Below, one piece after another: positions 11,249 to 24,175 of a stretch of 64,000 bases of DNA (its first letter is position 1; each line of letters starts with the position of its first letter). Position numbers and translations under genes: made by a program. The notes under the pieces are model-generated. The model was not told the origin of the DNA. It was given only the letters and a program-made list of their open reading frames with translations, and did not search any database. Origin of the DNA: Adineta ricciae (lineage: Eukaryota; Rotifera; Eurotatoria; Adinetida; Adinetidae); assembly GCA_905250025.1 (NCBI GenBank), contig CAJNOJ010000085.1, positions 1 to 64,000 of the forward strand, written 5' to 3'.

Positions 11249-14200
11249 TTACTTTAGAAGAAGTAGTTGACTGGCGGACGTGCTTGAGTAGTTCTGCAGT
11301 TGTTTAACTAACGCATCAGCAACGATCTCGCCACGATCGGCATGCGTAGCCACTAATATATAGGGCCCTCGCGGTTGAACACGACGTATCTGAGAGATTA
11401 TGTCACGAGAACTTGCCGCAATGTCCACCATGGATGCTATTTGAAGAATGTAGAAGGCGGCAGCTGACATATGACCGAATTGTTCCAGCGTCCGTTTGAC
11501 AAGTGTGTGTGACGATATGTGGCTATGCTCAGTACAATCGGTTGAAATGCAGAAGAGAATGGGATCGTCGGAACAGAACGGACGTCGAATACATAGGATA
11601 TTTTCCGTACCTGTGTAGGGCACCCAGCTGTATCTGTCGATCTCATCTTGTTCGGCTAGATCACTGTGCAACTTCGACTCGCTATCAGTGGACACTGCAT
11701 TCGCTTGCTTGCCTGCTTGACGCTTTCGATGTACATGTTCTGCGATGGACTGTATTGAAATTCCTTTGAGAATCTCAGCCAGTGAGATGAAAATGCCTGT
11801 CTCCTGCCCTAACCAGTTGTACAGTGATGCTGCAGCTAATGAGTCCATCCCTTGACTGACGAGAGAACGGTTCACATCGATCTGCTCGACATTGGTTGTA
11901 CCGAGCAGCGATGCTACTATCGCGCGTGTTCGTTCTACAATGCTTTCCAGACGATCGTAGATCGACTCGCTTGCAACAGTACTGTCCGATGAGATTGCCA
12001 ATGTTGCCGAAGAGCTACTCGTGGACGCGTGCCGTTGTGCGACAATTCGACACACTTGATGAATACCTATTCCATGTCGGTTTTCATACAACTTTTGCCA
12101 ATTGACCGCGAAGACAACAGGACACGGACATGTCATTTGGTTCGCATGAAATCGCTCAATGAGTTCGAAGACAGCTGTTGTCGGTACCAAGTCGAAGCCT
12201 GTCGCATGCTGTAGGTGTGTCAACATGTGACGATGTCGGTGAAACATGCCAGCACCACTAACTCCTGGCAAACTGATCGACAGAGCAGGTAAATTGAGTT
12301 GTTCAGCGCGATAGTGAGCAAGAATGTCGAGGAATTGATTGCCAGCATTGTAGCCACTCGTTGCCAAATCGATCAAGTGGTTGCGGATGGATGAGAAGAG
12401 TAGAAAGAAATGAAGTGGAACACTGGCCAATTGTGACGCTCGATGAAGATTCCAAGCACCGCGAATTTTCGGGCCAAACACGCGTATGAGATTCGCTTGA
12501 GTTATTTTCGCCAAACTACGATCTTCTTGCACGACGGCGCTGTGGATGATGCCTCGCACTGGATAAGACGTCTTGTTAAGACGTTCGATCAAACCGTGCA
12601 CATCTTCGAACTTGGTAACGTCTGCTTGTACTACCTCGACATGAGCGCCATGTTTGTGGGCCATCGATTGCAATCGTTGCCATTCTTCATATTCTGGATT
12701 GTCTGCTTGCTCAAGTTGACCGATGGTCCGCCGACTCATGAGAACCAACCGTTTGACACCGTGTTCTTCGATCATCCAGCGAGACATTGTGAGGCCAAGA
12801 CCGCCGAAACCTCCCGAAATCAGAATCGTGCTTCGCTCACATACATCTAATGGAAACATGCCACTGCGATTGCCTATATTACAAACATTAGACAAGACAT
12901 TTGATTGCATACGTCAACAAACAATTTCTGACCTTTTTTCTGCACTCCAGTTTGTTGATCGTTTAAGCTCAACAGTTGCCGAGAGTTCACTAGGCGAAGT
13001 ACACACTTGCCCATGGCCTCGCCGCTATTACATTGTTTGAATGCTTCGATCACGTGTGACGTCTCATAGATAGTTGTTGGCTCGATCGGCTTGAAATCAC
13101 CTTTCATGATCAGTTCCATGACTTCGTTGAGCAGCGTGTGGAATTTGTTCGGTCGGTTGACAAAAAGTGTGTTTATGTCGATGAGATGGAAAGTGCAGTC
13201 GTTGCGCAAATCAAACATGGACACATGGCTTTTGTCGAAAACATCTTTCTTGTCCCACTGAACAAAATGACCTTGAAACGATAGTAATTTGATCGATGCT
13301 TGCAGAAGAGAGCCCGATAATGAATTGATGATGACATCGACCCCTTCTGGTAGTAGACTGTGTATGCCGCTTACAAAGGAAAAGTCCTTACTATTGAACA
13401 CATGTTCGATGCCACAGCATTCACGGAGAAAGCGACATTTCTCGTCACTGTCATCCGTGACCAGGACACGAGCACCGATCGCACGACAGTACTGAATGCA
13501 GGCTTGACCAGCAGCACCTGTTGCAGCATGTATAAGGACAGTTTGATCACACTGTAGATTAATGCGATACTTTAGCGAGTATAGGGCCATGAGAGAAGCA
13601 TACGGCATCGCAGCCAGCTGTTCGTCAGTCAAATGATTGCATTCTTCTGGAATGCGTACAATTTCATGACTACCAACGATCACATGTGAACGGAGCACGC
13701 CACGTGGTGACACGCCCAGCACACGATCACCGGGTTCGAATTTTCCATTTGAACCGGAACGAATAACAGTGCCGACAAAATCAAAACCACCTTCCGCGTC
13801 TGGATCGAACAATAGTCGCTCTTTATCAGATTGACTAAATGGACGCACATGTGGATAGAGACCACACGCCTTGAGAACATCACGAAAATCGATACCAACA
13901 CAGTGAATACGAACTTCGAGTTCGTCGGTGCGAAGATCACTCGTGGTTTTCTCACGAATCCACATGAGGTGCTCGAGAGGAGAAGAGGACGAAGCGATTT
14001 GAAGACGAAACCGTTGTTGATCAGCGTCTCGGTGGGGAACTATTGATATTTGTTCTGGTTTCAACTCGGTGTTGGCGTGCTGCTGCTGCTGCTCTTGCAA
14101 CATCTCATAGTGCCATTCGATTTGTTTAACACAACCGTCGTGTTCGTCCTGTCGAAGAATGATCTCGTCGAGATGATCTGCACTTAGAGACATGATGATA

Positions 14201-17200
14201 TGTTCAGCAAGGGCACGCAGAAGAGCTGGCGATAGTTCTGCTGGCTGCCATGGCGACTGTAAGTCGATGAGTTTCAGTCGATGACGCTCATATTCACTTG
14301 TGAGACTGCGTACGAGGCCAATGAGGGCTGCTCCGATCGGATTTAATTCGGCACCAGCACCAGGCTGAGCATTTCGCGTTAAAACAAACACAAATGGAAA
14401 CGAACGAGGCTGCATCGTTTGTATTGCTTGAAGAACACGAACAAGTGTACCACACAGACGAGTCTCTAGTTGCGCAAATGCTATTTCGCTGTTGTCATTG
14501 GCCGAGATCTGATCGAGCGGCCATGCGAAGACGATGTGAACTTGTTCATATAATAGCATGACTTGTTCGATTTTCAAACGAATCTGCTCCTCATCCGAGC
14601 CGTACGGATGAATCAATGTGACATTGGAAGACGGTAGAAGAGATGAAAGAGTATCGCTAATGTTAGAATTGGTCTCGGCAATAAACAAGATCCATGCTTG
14701 ACGTTGGCGCTCTTCGAGTGTCTGCAGAATCTCGAGGCAGAGCGATTTCTGCGCTACAATAAAAGAATTACCAAATGTATTCGGAACGACTTGTACTGTT
14801 TCGAATCCGCCTATCTGTTGTATCGCTGTTGTCCATTGCTGAGCGTTGAGCAGAGCACGTTGATTGTCTGCTGGTGACCACCACTGCTCAAACAGACCAA
14901 AGATGAGGTCGAAATAGCATGGAGCGTGTGTAAGTTCGAGCAAAAGAAGAAGACCGTTGGGAACGAGTAAACCACGAACATCAGCGAGCGATGCACGGTG
15001 GTCGCAGCCTTGCATTCTGTTCGCGGCAAATACGATATCATACGATTCGAACATCCATGTCTTGTTCTGATCACGGTTAAACAAGTCAAACGTGTCATCG
15101 AATGTCGTGTGCAAGCGACTTTCATGTGACAAATGTACGCTGAGCGTTTGTTCAATTTCTGTGAGTCGAACAGAATCCAGGTCAACATAATGTAAATCGA
15201 TAGACAGACCTGTTTCGTGAGATAAATTTAGTAAAAGGCGAAGAATAGGTAAGACATCGACAGCACTATTACCGCCCAGCCAGAATATGCGCAGTTTGTG
15301 TCCAGTCAACACATTAGCGCTCGTGCATCGAAGATGTTCATCAAGAACTTGGAAAATGGCACCTATCTGACTAGCAGAGATGAGCGATTGGATTTCTTGT
15401 AATGATCGTCTGATCTGTTCGTTTTTCAACAAGACTTCTAGTCCATCTTGCTCACCAGTGAGAACTTGTCGGAGACACAGGCCACAGCCAGCCAGAACGG
15501 TCAATATCGGTTTGAGACGTGGAAATCGTTTGAGCAACTGTGCCAAGTAGAGTTGAGTCGAATGAAAGGTAATGTCGACTTTCGAATGAACAGTGAGAGA
15601 GAGGCAGGCAGCCAGCAGCGGTTGTTTCTGTGCGGATACGCAATCGAGTGGCAGTTCTTGTAGCGCCATTCGAGCATAACACGCAGCCAATTCATTGAAT
15701 GACTGAATTGATTCTGTCAGATCTCCATCGTCCGTCGAGTGGATGCTTTTCATTTCGAATTCACTAGGTGCTGGAAGAATATCGGCTATGCTTCTCACGA
15801 TCAATTGTTCACTCCATTGTTTCTTAAGACAATGCTCGGCCATGATCGTATTTAGATGCGTCGTGAAGTCTCGATTAGGTGAACTTGCTAATATGTTCAA
15901 TTTGTCGAATACGGACTTGTCCGATGTCGACCAAGTCGAATGTGCACCTTCGATTTGTTGAATAGTGAAACGCTCGAAAGTGACGAGAGGCCGGTTGGTC
16001 GTTGTATCACCTGATGTGATCGTGCAGTCACATTCATACGTTTGTCCTTTGCCCAATCCACCAATCCCAGCATGGCAGGCGCCCCGCAACTGTACTGTCG
16101 AAGAAATTGTTGTAGTTTCTCCCGCTATAGTCACCTTTTCAATAGCGACAGGAAGTAGAGTGGTCGACGTTCCAGGCATGATGGCAAGAATTGGATGCAA
16201 GCAAGCATCGATAACAGCTGGATGAATAAGGTGATAACTCGGGACACTTTCTTGAGTGAAGATGCTGCTATCAAGTTGAGCTTCCACGATGGATGTTGTA
16301 GCACGCAGTGATTGTACCAATCGGAACGAAGGCCCATACTGGTAGCCTCGTAAGGAAAGATGAGCGTAGATATTGGCCGGATCAAGTTCTGCATATGAAT
16401 CTCGAGCAACGGCAACATCGATAAGAAGAGGCGCCTGTTGATTAATGCTACTCTTGTCGACCACGTTGATCCAACCATGGGCGTGTAGTGTGAACTCGCT
16501 CAGCGAGTATTGATTGAGTGTATGCGGGTCCGTAAACGAATTGAGTACATCGTCGCCCGACATACCGCATGTACGCACACAGCTTTGACCGGCCGACGTC
16601 CAGGGTCGACTATAAATGAACCATTCACGCATCGGCGTCACGATTTGAGTGAAGACTTCTGTCAGTTGATGTTCGGTCAGAACGAGTGCATTGACAAACT
16701 CGACTCGTTCGAACACGATCGTCGCTTGTGTAGTATTATCCGATGCCAACAGCTGACGACAACCGGCCAGTGCAAGTTCAAGAAAAGCAGAAGCCGGAAA
16801 TAGGATAACATCTCGAATTTTGTGATCTTTCAAAAAGGCATATTCACGACGATTAATGTTGATCAGACTCCTCCATGTTGCACTTGTATGTCGAGTCCAT
16901 TGACGAACGCCCAGAAGTGGATGGATCGGCAGACGATACGAAAGACGATCGATAACAGACTCTCGAGATTCATACCAGCAGGGACTCGTATGAAAAGCAT
17001 AGGATGGAAAGGATTCGAAGAGTGCATCATCGACGTCACTGGAACGTACATGACGAGATTTGAAGTAGTGCTGCCAAACCATACGTGATGTGGTAAGCTG
17101 AGCGATACTCGTCAGAAGTGTCGTCTGCTCGTCTTCTTTTCGCTTGAGTGTAGGAAGAACGAGTGGCTGCAAGCCCACGAGCTCACAGCACTCGTGAATC

Positions 17201-19918
17201 GATGTCGCCAATACGGGATGAGGTGAAAGTTCGAGAAAGGCGTCTGCAGCGTTGTCGCGAATGACAGCTCCAACAGCATCGGCGAATCGAACACATTGTC
17301 GCACGTTGGACCACCAGTGATGAGCATCGAGTGCTGTACAATCACTCACGTAGTCACCAGAGACGCTTGAATACAGTCGAGCCTGACTGCATCTCACGTC
17401 AAACATTTGTTGCGCATCTTGCAGAGGAAGGCCGCGAATGTCACCGAGTGCTGACAGCATTTCCTCTTCGATATTAAATCGATCCATCTGATGCGAATGA
17501 AACGCGTTTTCGATTCGAAGTAGAGCTTTGAACACGTTGGGATGCAACGTCGAGAGAATTTCCTGCAGTTGACCGATGATTGTTTCGTCTCCACTCAATG
17601 TGACAGATCGAGAACTGTTGACGACCGCAACACATACTTGCTGTTCGATGTCCTTGAGAAGTTCGCTTCTTGCTGTTTGCTCACTCATGGATACGGCTAG
17701 CATGCGACCACCTTGGCGAGTATTGCGGTTTTGGAGACGTGATCGATGGTAAACAACACGAATGGCTTCCTGTAGGGTAACACGACCAGAAACGAAAGCG
17801 GCTGCCTGCTCTCCTGCACTGTGTGACACAATAGTATCGGGAAATATGTGCCACGATGCGAGGAGAGCAGTGAGGCTCACTTGAATAGCAAATAGTGCAG
17901 GTTGAGCGATATTCGTGTCATTGATACGAGAATCGTGTTCGCTACTTTTCTCGATCAGTTCTTCTAATAAGCTCCAACCATCATGATTAATTTTAGCCAG
18001 TTCACTATGGATTCGTCGTATCCACTGGGCAAAGATTGGTTCATTCTTGTACAACTGCCGACCCATGGCCCACCATTGCGGACCCTGGCCACTGTAAACG
18101 AAACAAAGTTTTCTCGGAGGTGAAGTTGGACGTGTTGTGAGAAAAAGGCCGGGCGCTTTCTGTCGAGTAAGAAAAGCGTCGATTTGCTGTTCTAGTTGTG
18201 TACGGTCAGCACATACAAAAACGGCCAAGTGATTGTAACTGATAGTACGTTTGAGAAGTAGCTGCTCGGAGACGTGCACGAGAAAACCGTCCTGGTCGCC
18301 ATGAATCTGGCTAGAGACTTCTTGTAACCATAGCCGGAATTGGGCGACTTGTTTGAAAAGGGACTCTTGACATTTTGCTGAATGATACCAAGTTTGACGA
18401 TCAACAAACAGAATCAAACGTGAACTTACTTGAAAAGAGAAAAACAAAGTGCTGTTTAGTTGCGCAGTTTCCGTCGACGACAGAACCGGTAGTGAACGTA
18501 TCGACCGTCTTCCCGTGTACCGGTCGATATTCTTCGACGATGGCATGCGTTGTATTTCCGCCCATGCCAAAGGAATTGATACCAATCAGAACTGTGCCAT
18601 CCGTGGCTGGCGGAAATGGCACAAAGTGTTGAACGACATGCAAATTGTAGCGTTGAGCGTCGATTTTCGGATTGAGGCTCGTAAAGTGCATGTTCGGTGG
18701 AAGCATTCGATGCCGCATACACATAGCAATCTTGATGAGTGAGGCTATGCCAGATGCGCCTTCCGTATGACCAATATTGCTTTTGACAGATCCGATCAGC
18801 AATGGTGGGTCGAATGACGAGCGATGGAAAAACTGTCCGATGGCATTTGCTTCGATCGGATCGCCTACCGGTGTTCCAGTACCATGTGCTTCAACATAGT
18901 ATACGCGTTGCGGATCGATTTTGGCCCGATCGTAAATAGCAGTAAGGAGACGCTTTTGACCAACACTCGACGGAACAACAAAATTATTCTTGTCCTCGTT
19001 CCCATCATGATGACTGAGAACATCATGTAGAACACAATAGATTCGGTCCCCGTCTCGTTCAGCATCACTCAGTCGCTTGAGTAAGACAAGACCGAGACCT
19101 TCGCCTAGAACAATCCATGAAAATCAAACACAAATACAAATACGGGCTACTGTGCTGATCTCACCTTTCGCATACCCATTCGCATCCACACTGAATGACC
19201 GACTACGACCGTCGGGCGACACAGCACCGATGAGCGAGCCGTTGAGAAGATTCTCCGGAGCATAGACAGCGTTGACTCCACCGCACACTGCCATGTCTGA
19301 TTCGCCTGTGCGAAGGGCTTGGACGGCCAGATGAACAGCCTCTAACGACGATGAACAAGCGACGTCAAGTGACACATTGGGACCATGCAAGTTGAAGTGA
19401 TAGGAGAGTCGGGCAGCGGCGTTGTACAACATGGAATTGATTCCGTGCAGCCGTGTTCGACATTCGGGTTGCATGCGGTATGTGGTGTATGCGTGATCTG
19501 TGGAAAACTGTCCAATATGCACTGAGGTGCGTGACCCGTTCATCATTTCCATCGTATATCCAGCATCGTCGACTAGATGAACAAACTTGAGCATAAGCAG
19601 ACGATGAGCCGGATCGATCGCGATCGCTTCGCTGTTGGAGAGCCCAAAGAAGCCTGCCTCGAAAGTATCCCAGTGTGATTTCGATAGAAAATAGCCAGCA
19701 CGAATCAGTTGCTTGTGAAACTGGTCGTTCTTGTCTTGATTGAGCATGTGAGCACAGAACGAAGTGAGATCAGTTCGCTCAGGTGGAATCGATGTGCCAA
19801 CATCTTTACTCTGCTCGAGTACACGCCAGAAGTCTGTCGGCGAATGAATGTCGCCAGCAAATTCACATGCTATACCTACGATGGCCACTGCCTCTTCAAC
19901 AGCTGATGTAAGCGTCAT
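11249..19918 (-). CDS. Highly reducing type I polyketide synthase, copy 1
   Basis: Makes a reduced polyketide from malonyl-type units. Four exons, 19918-19165, 19104-18430, 18377-12935, 12875-11249, total 8,499 nt in frame (about 2,832 aa). Domains by rough residue: KS 10-430 (Cys188 in DVACSSS; EAHGTGT and NIGHTEG histidines present); AT 565-870 (VSHSAGE serine near 662; AFHS motif near 770, the malonyl-type pattern); DH 950-1220 (DHKIRDVILFP His and HPAVID Asp present); methyltransferase-like 1500-1680, with its SAM motif degraded to LGGNSAVD; ER 1945-2270 (HAATGAAGQ); KR 2300-2490 (SGGFGGLG, Ser, YNAGN); ACP serine near 2635 (GMDSL); and a thioesterase-like tail 2710-2832 without a nucleophile. 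No frameshift or internal stop. In an animal genome this is most likely an acquired gene that gained introns. Confidence 0.93.
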
Positions 19919-21595
19919 GTGATATGATCAAATCTGTGTGTCGGTCAGTACGTGTAAATGAAAACGTAAAAAGTATTAGACTGTTAACGATCTGAAAAGA
20001 AGAACATGTTTATCATGAAACGATACAATACTTGAATCAATGACCGAACATATGTAAGTCAGTGTACTTTGTGGAAGTCTACCTATTGTCATTTCTTGCT
20101 TGTCCATCACCGACACTGCTGTTCTCCATAGATCAACAATTTTGCTATCCAACACACCCTTTTCACAAGCGACGCTCACACAAGCGTGCATCGAGATCGT
20201 TATACAGAAGAGCAAAACAGCGTGCCACAGCAATGCAATGTCCGAAGAAATGATGAATTAAGACGAAAACTGCCGTATATATTCTCTTGATTTGGCACAC
20301 GGGAAATGGGAGAACAGTCAGCTATCGACTATAAAAGCGTATGAGTGATGATAGCTGCTGTGGGATGATGGGAAAATTCGACGCTATCATCTAGACCAGA
20401 ACAGGCGATGTATACGAACGTGTACTTGCCAGTGATCTTCGCACTGCATACGCACGTGGGAAATACAGAGAGAAGAACGAAGAATGACATATGCCAGCAC
20501 ACTAGAGAAAATGTTCTGTGGGAGAAAACGCTGTGACATATAACCACGAGCAAAGAGAGAATCAAGAACTGCTCTCTCGATAGCCAAAGCGGAAGTGATA
20601 TTGATTTCGTGCTTTCGAAAGTTTCGTTTAACCTCGAAGAAATGGGCAGTGTGCAGTTATCACATGGAATACTCAATGTATCTCTTATAAGTTTGCCATT
20701 TAGTATGTAAATACAAAGCAACGTACGCATTTCGCGTGCAGTTTGCATCCATTGCTTGTCAGTGTTCGTTTAGACCGATCTTTTTTGTACTTCAATGTAT
20801 AGAAATGGCGTCATCAGATAAGATCAACTAAAACTAATCTAGTAGTGTATTGTGATCGTTTTGTGAGAAATATGATCTGATACTAATTAGATATGATTTT
20901 CTTCGCGCTGCACTTTCCGTAAAGTTCGCATTCGTCTCGAGAAAAGCTATCCAACTGTCGTTTGTCTTAGTGACATTAGTTTTACAACGTTAGTTTATGA
21001 CTACTATTCGTTGGCACCGCTAATTCAATAAGTAGGATGGTTCTTACCTGAGGTAGTGCTATCGATGATAACTGTTTATTGCCAAGATGGATCATGATAA
21101 CCGAGATTTGCTCGAACCTCATCGATAATCGACGATTGTAAAGTCAGACTCAACTCGTGCAGATCACTGTCTCCTATAAAGTCAATGTCAATGGAGAATT
21201 AATGCTGATGATCATCGAGTAAGCATTTAAATGTAACATAGTAATGACCTCGTCACCTGATTCTATCAATTAATTCTTGATCATTGTAGAAGAAGTCGCC
21301 TTTAGCACTTTCTCAGTCGAATCGAACGCTATAGTCATCTCTCCTTATAACACGCAGCATATTTTCAAAGTTGAAAAAAGAGAATTCGACAATCAACTTG
21401 ACCTGTCTTGTACTGATAACATATTCTCGTATGAGTAAAATAGCTCCGAATCTCAGTACTATTGCAATCGTTTCGAATGATGCTTCCACTGTCATGAATT
21501 CTTGCTTAATCTCCGTTCTTGCATTCTCAAGAAAAATTTCAGCAATATGATGAAGACGTCTAGAGCAGTGTTTGTGGGAAGTGACCTTTTCTGCT

Positions 21596-21615
21596 TCCCT
21601 TTCCCTTTCCCTTTC
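21596..21615. repeat. CCCTTT microsatellite
   Basis: Short tandem array of TTTCCC units on the plus strand, one unit longer in copy 2 (36991-37017). About 75 bp further right lies a GGGAAT array, partly complementary to it. Confidence 0.85.
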
Positions 21616-21686
21616 GTCTTTCTCCAGCTCTTTCTTTATCTTCCCATGGCCTAAGTGTAAACGACACTTCCTCTTATCTTTACCAT

Positions 21687-21720
21687 GGGAATGGGAATGG
21701 GAATGGGAATGAGAATGGGA
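21687..21720. repeat. GGGAAT microsatellite
   Basis: About five units of GGGAAT on the plus strand with one variant unit (GAGAAT). The copy-2 array (37089-37110) is shorter. With the CCCTTT array to the left it could form an imperfect hairpin. Confidence 0.85.
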
Positions 21721-22547
21721 AATGCAGAAATAGGGGAGAAATTTGATCTGCAGAATAGTACAGATTTTCGCTCGTCGTGTCCCACTACTAGTCATGGGAT
21801 CTATCATCAAACGCGACACCTGTTCAGAGATTACAGATTGATGTCGAGTGGTGTCTCTTTGTCTGTTGGCTGTTCATGAAGCAATCGTCGAAGTATAGCT
21901 GTTGAAGCTTGTGGATGTGGAACTTAGAAAAGAGTGTGTATGAGTGTGAACACAACAAATCGAAATCATCATAGATTGTGTTGTTACTAAGCATGAAGTT
22001 AAGTGCACATCAATTTGTTCGTCATTTCTGCTCTGAAAGGAAAAGTATTTAGAAGGTGAACATGAAATGGCAAAAGAACAGAATATTGAATCGGTTGCAT
22101 ATAGCATGTTCTAATCAACTGTTGGAAATGAATCATCATCAGATATACATAGAATCATTATAAGCTGATCGAATTGACCATGATCAAAATGATTGAAAAG
22201 AGTCGTCAAATGTGAAACAATAAACTACTCGTGGGTGCATGAAAAAAGTTAATTGACAACATATTTTCGTTGTACAACTAAATTAAACAATTCTATAGTA
22301 CAATGCATGTGTAAGAGAATAGCCGCTAAATCATCAGTCTACATGTGTAATTTAACATCAAAATATACTTTTTTTGGTTTAGATGACAAAGATATCCACG
22401 AGGACAAACATGTCGAATATTTTTCACGTTCCCGATATTGTGCACTGTGCAGTATTGAGACAGAAAAACATGGCTTCTTAGTGTGTTTATTTCGTGATTA
22501 AACTTGTGGATAAAGAGAGATTAATTTGGTGGTAGCAAGGAACAGTT

Positions 22548-23078
22548 TCAACATTCATAGCGATCGAGATTTTCATACTTGAGAACATTAACGACACGAG
22601 TAGGTGGCTTTGAAAGGATCTCTCCTTCGTTGTTGACATGAAATTCCCAGTTGCGAATCGGACAATGAACATGCTCAAATGGATAGTTCACTTCTAAAAT
22701 ATGATCGTTCGCCTTCTTCACTTGGATATGCGTTATAATCTTGACCCATTTGCAGTATGATTCGGGCAGATCAGGCTGAAAGAGTTGACGAGGAAAATAG
22801 TGCTCAGTGTTGCCAGGAATAGTGACGTTGGCTACTTCATCAAATTTATCTTCACCTGGACGACCATTATACTTGAGTATACAGTCAATCGGCTCGTTGG
22901 TGCAATTAACAACAAAGCAAGAATATACATGAGGTGGAGCACGAGGCATCTTGAATGGTTGAGATTCACTCTTCGTCTCATCAGTACACTTGTTTATCTT
23001 CAACACTTCGCTACTACATGTCATATTCGTGAGTGGATTCTCGATCGGTGTAATTGTATTAATGTCGTTAGTCACCAT
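22548..23078 (-). CDS. Orphan 176-aa protein, copy 1
   Basis: Not recognised. Single-exon frame of 176 aa starting at the ATG at 23078; an in-frame upstream ATG exists only in this copy, so the conserved one is preferred. Ser/Thr/Asn-rich first 50 residues (NTITPIENPLTN), then a compact part with conserved-looking Cys (SCFVVNCTNEPIDC, ESYCKWV, HVHCPIRNWEF, ending DRYEC). No signal peptide or membrane helix is obvious. The NEPIDC...YNGRPGE...VTIPGNTEHYF section looks like beta-strand spacing, possibly a small beta-sandwich (inference). An equally long intact copy lies at 38022-38552 with few amino-acid changes, which supports it being a real gene. It points the same way as the PKS and NRPS and lies upstream of them. 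Confidence 0.7.
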   Translation of the reverse strand: MVTNDINTITPIENPLTNMTCSSEVLKINKCTDETKSESQPFKMPRAPPHVYSCFVVNCTNEPIDCILKYNGRPGEDKFDEVANVTIPGNTEHYFPRQLFQPDLPESYCKWVKIITHIQVKKANDHILEVNYPFEHVHCPIRNWEFHVNNEGEILSKPPTRVVNVLKYENLDRYEC

Positions 23079-24175
23079 TTCTTTACTAAAACAGACAATA
23101 CATTCATTCATTAGAAATGGAATACAAATAACAATGTTTGTGACAATTCTATCTGGTTCGAACAGAATGATTCTGCATATTATGCGTATCTATGTGGAAT
23201 AAGACGAGGATCAATCAGAATGTCAACTATTGTGTACTGAACACAAACATATTTCACGTGAGATACGCATCAGAAACGTTACGTCCAATTATTTCTTACT
23301 TTCTCCTATCCATTATAAGAAGAGAGAATTCTTTAAGCTATACTAAACTGAATCTTGTTTGGCTCATGCAGTTGACTTATAAGCATCTAATCGACCATTT
23401 CTCTCTTTGTGAAGGCACAGAAAAAGAGCACATGGATGTTGTTGTCTATATCTTCATACATTGCACATCACTAAATATTAGTAAGTGTCTCAAACGTGTG
23501 ACAACTATTCTATCTATAATTAATCATGAAAAACTCTCCATTACCTAGTGTTGTGTATCTTGGTGGTGATAAGTGCACAACTTGCGTTAGAAACAGAAAT
23601 GAAATGACATGCCGAATATTTTCTGTATGTTATAAGTTGGGAGAGAATGGGATAAAAGTACACTTCCCACCATGACACATTGATGAGAGACAAATATCAT
23701 CCCATGGGATAATGTGGTTTGTTCTTTTCTATGTCATAGAACAAGGTGAGACTCGCGCAGTTTGAGATATCTTTTGTCAATTGGATGATCCATTGTTTTA
23801 CATATTCAATCTCGTTCATAAATATGGCTACTCTTTCAAATAGTTTCTAAAGTGTCGTGGTTTCATGAAAATGTTCGCTATAATCTTTTGTAAGTTGCCA
23901 TCTTCATGAAATTAATCGACAGATAGAAAATTCTGATCGAGTCTTCTATTAATTAAAGTTCATAGCGATCTTCAACAATCTGTTGAGTTGCACCAGCACA
24001 GAAAGCAATCTTCTGTAATCGTCACGAGCACTGACGAAGTTATGCAAACTTTCCTAACACCAGTGTATTTCCGTTTTTGAGAATATATTGAGATTGATGA
24101 CAATAGATGGCATATTTTATAAATTTGATTTTGAAAGAATGAAACAAATGACTTTTGATGAAGAAAAAGTAAAAC
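23079..24175. other. Non-coding stretch between orphan gene and inverted-repeat element
   Basis: About 1.1 kb, conserved in copy 2 (38553-39650). A plus-strand open frame (23192-23548) has a similar counterpart in copy 2 (38553-39023), but the two frames differ at their 5' ends and have no recognisable domain; I do not call it a gene. Confidence 0.4.

Larger units (their letters stand above)
19919..22547. other. 2.6-kb non-coding stretch upstream of PKS copy 1
   Basis: No ORF here is convincing as a gene. The stretch is conserved in copy 2 (35197-38021) apart from small indels, including about 95 bp present only in copy 2 near 35480-35570 and about 90 bp near 37580-37670. It should contain the PKS promoter. 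AT-rich TATA-like sequence is present near 20276-20285. A TATAAAAG on the plus strand (about 20330) recurs in copy 2 near 35709, but points away from the PKS. Confidence 0.5.

Noticed and set aside
16510..17088. Several plus-strand frames inside the PKS
   Set aside because: Antisense shadows of a long, well-supported coding exon; they lack motifs.
20329..20748. 139-aa minus-strand frame with a hydrophobic stretch upstream of PKS copy 1
   Set aside because: In copy 2 the corresponding frame is shorter with a different start, and overlapping frames are equally open; no domain. Treated as non-coding.
23192..23548. Plus-strand frame conserved in part at 38553-39023
   Set aside because: The two copies differ in frame at the 5' side and share only the last ~100 residues; without a motif this is not enough, though it is noted as a weak candidate.
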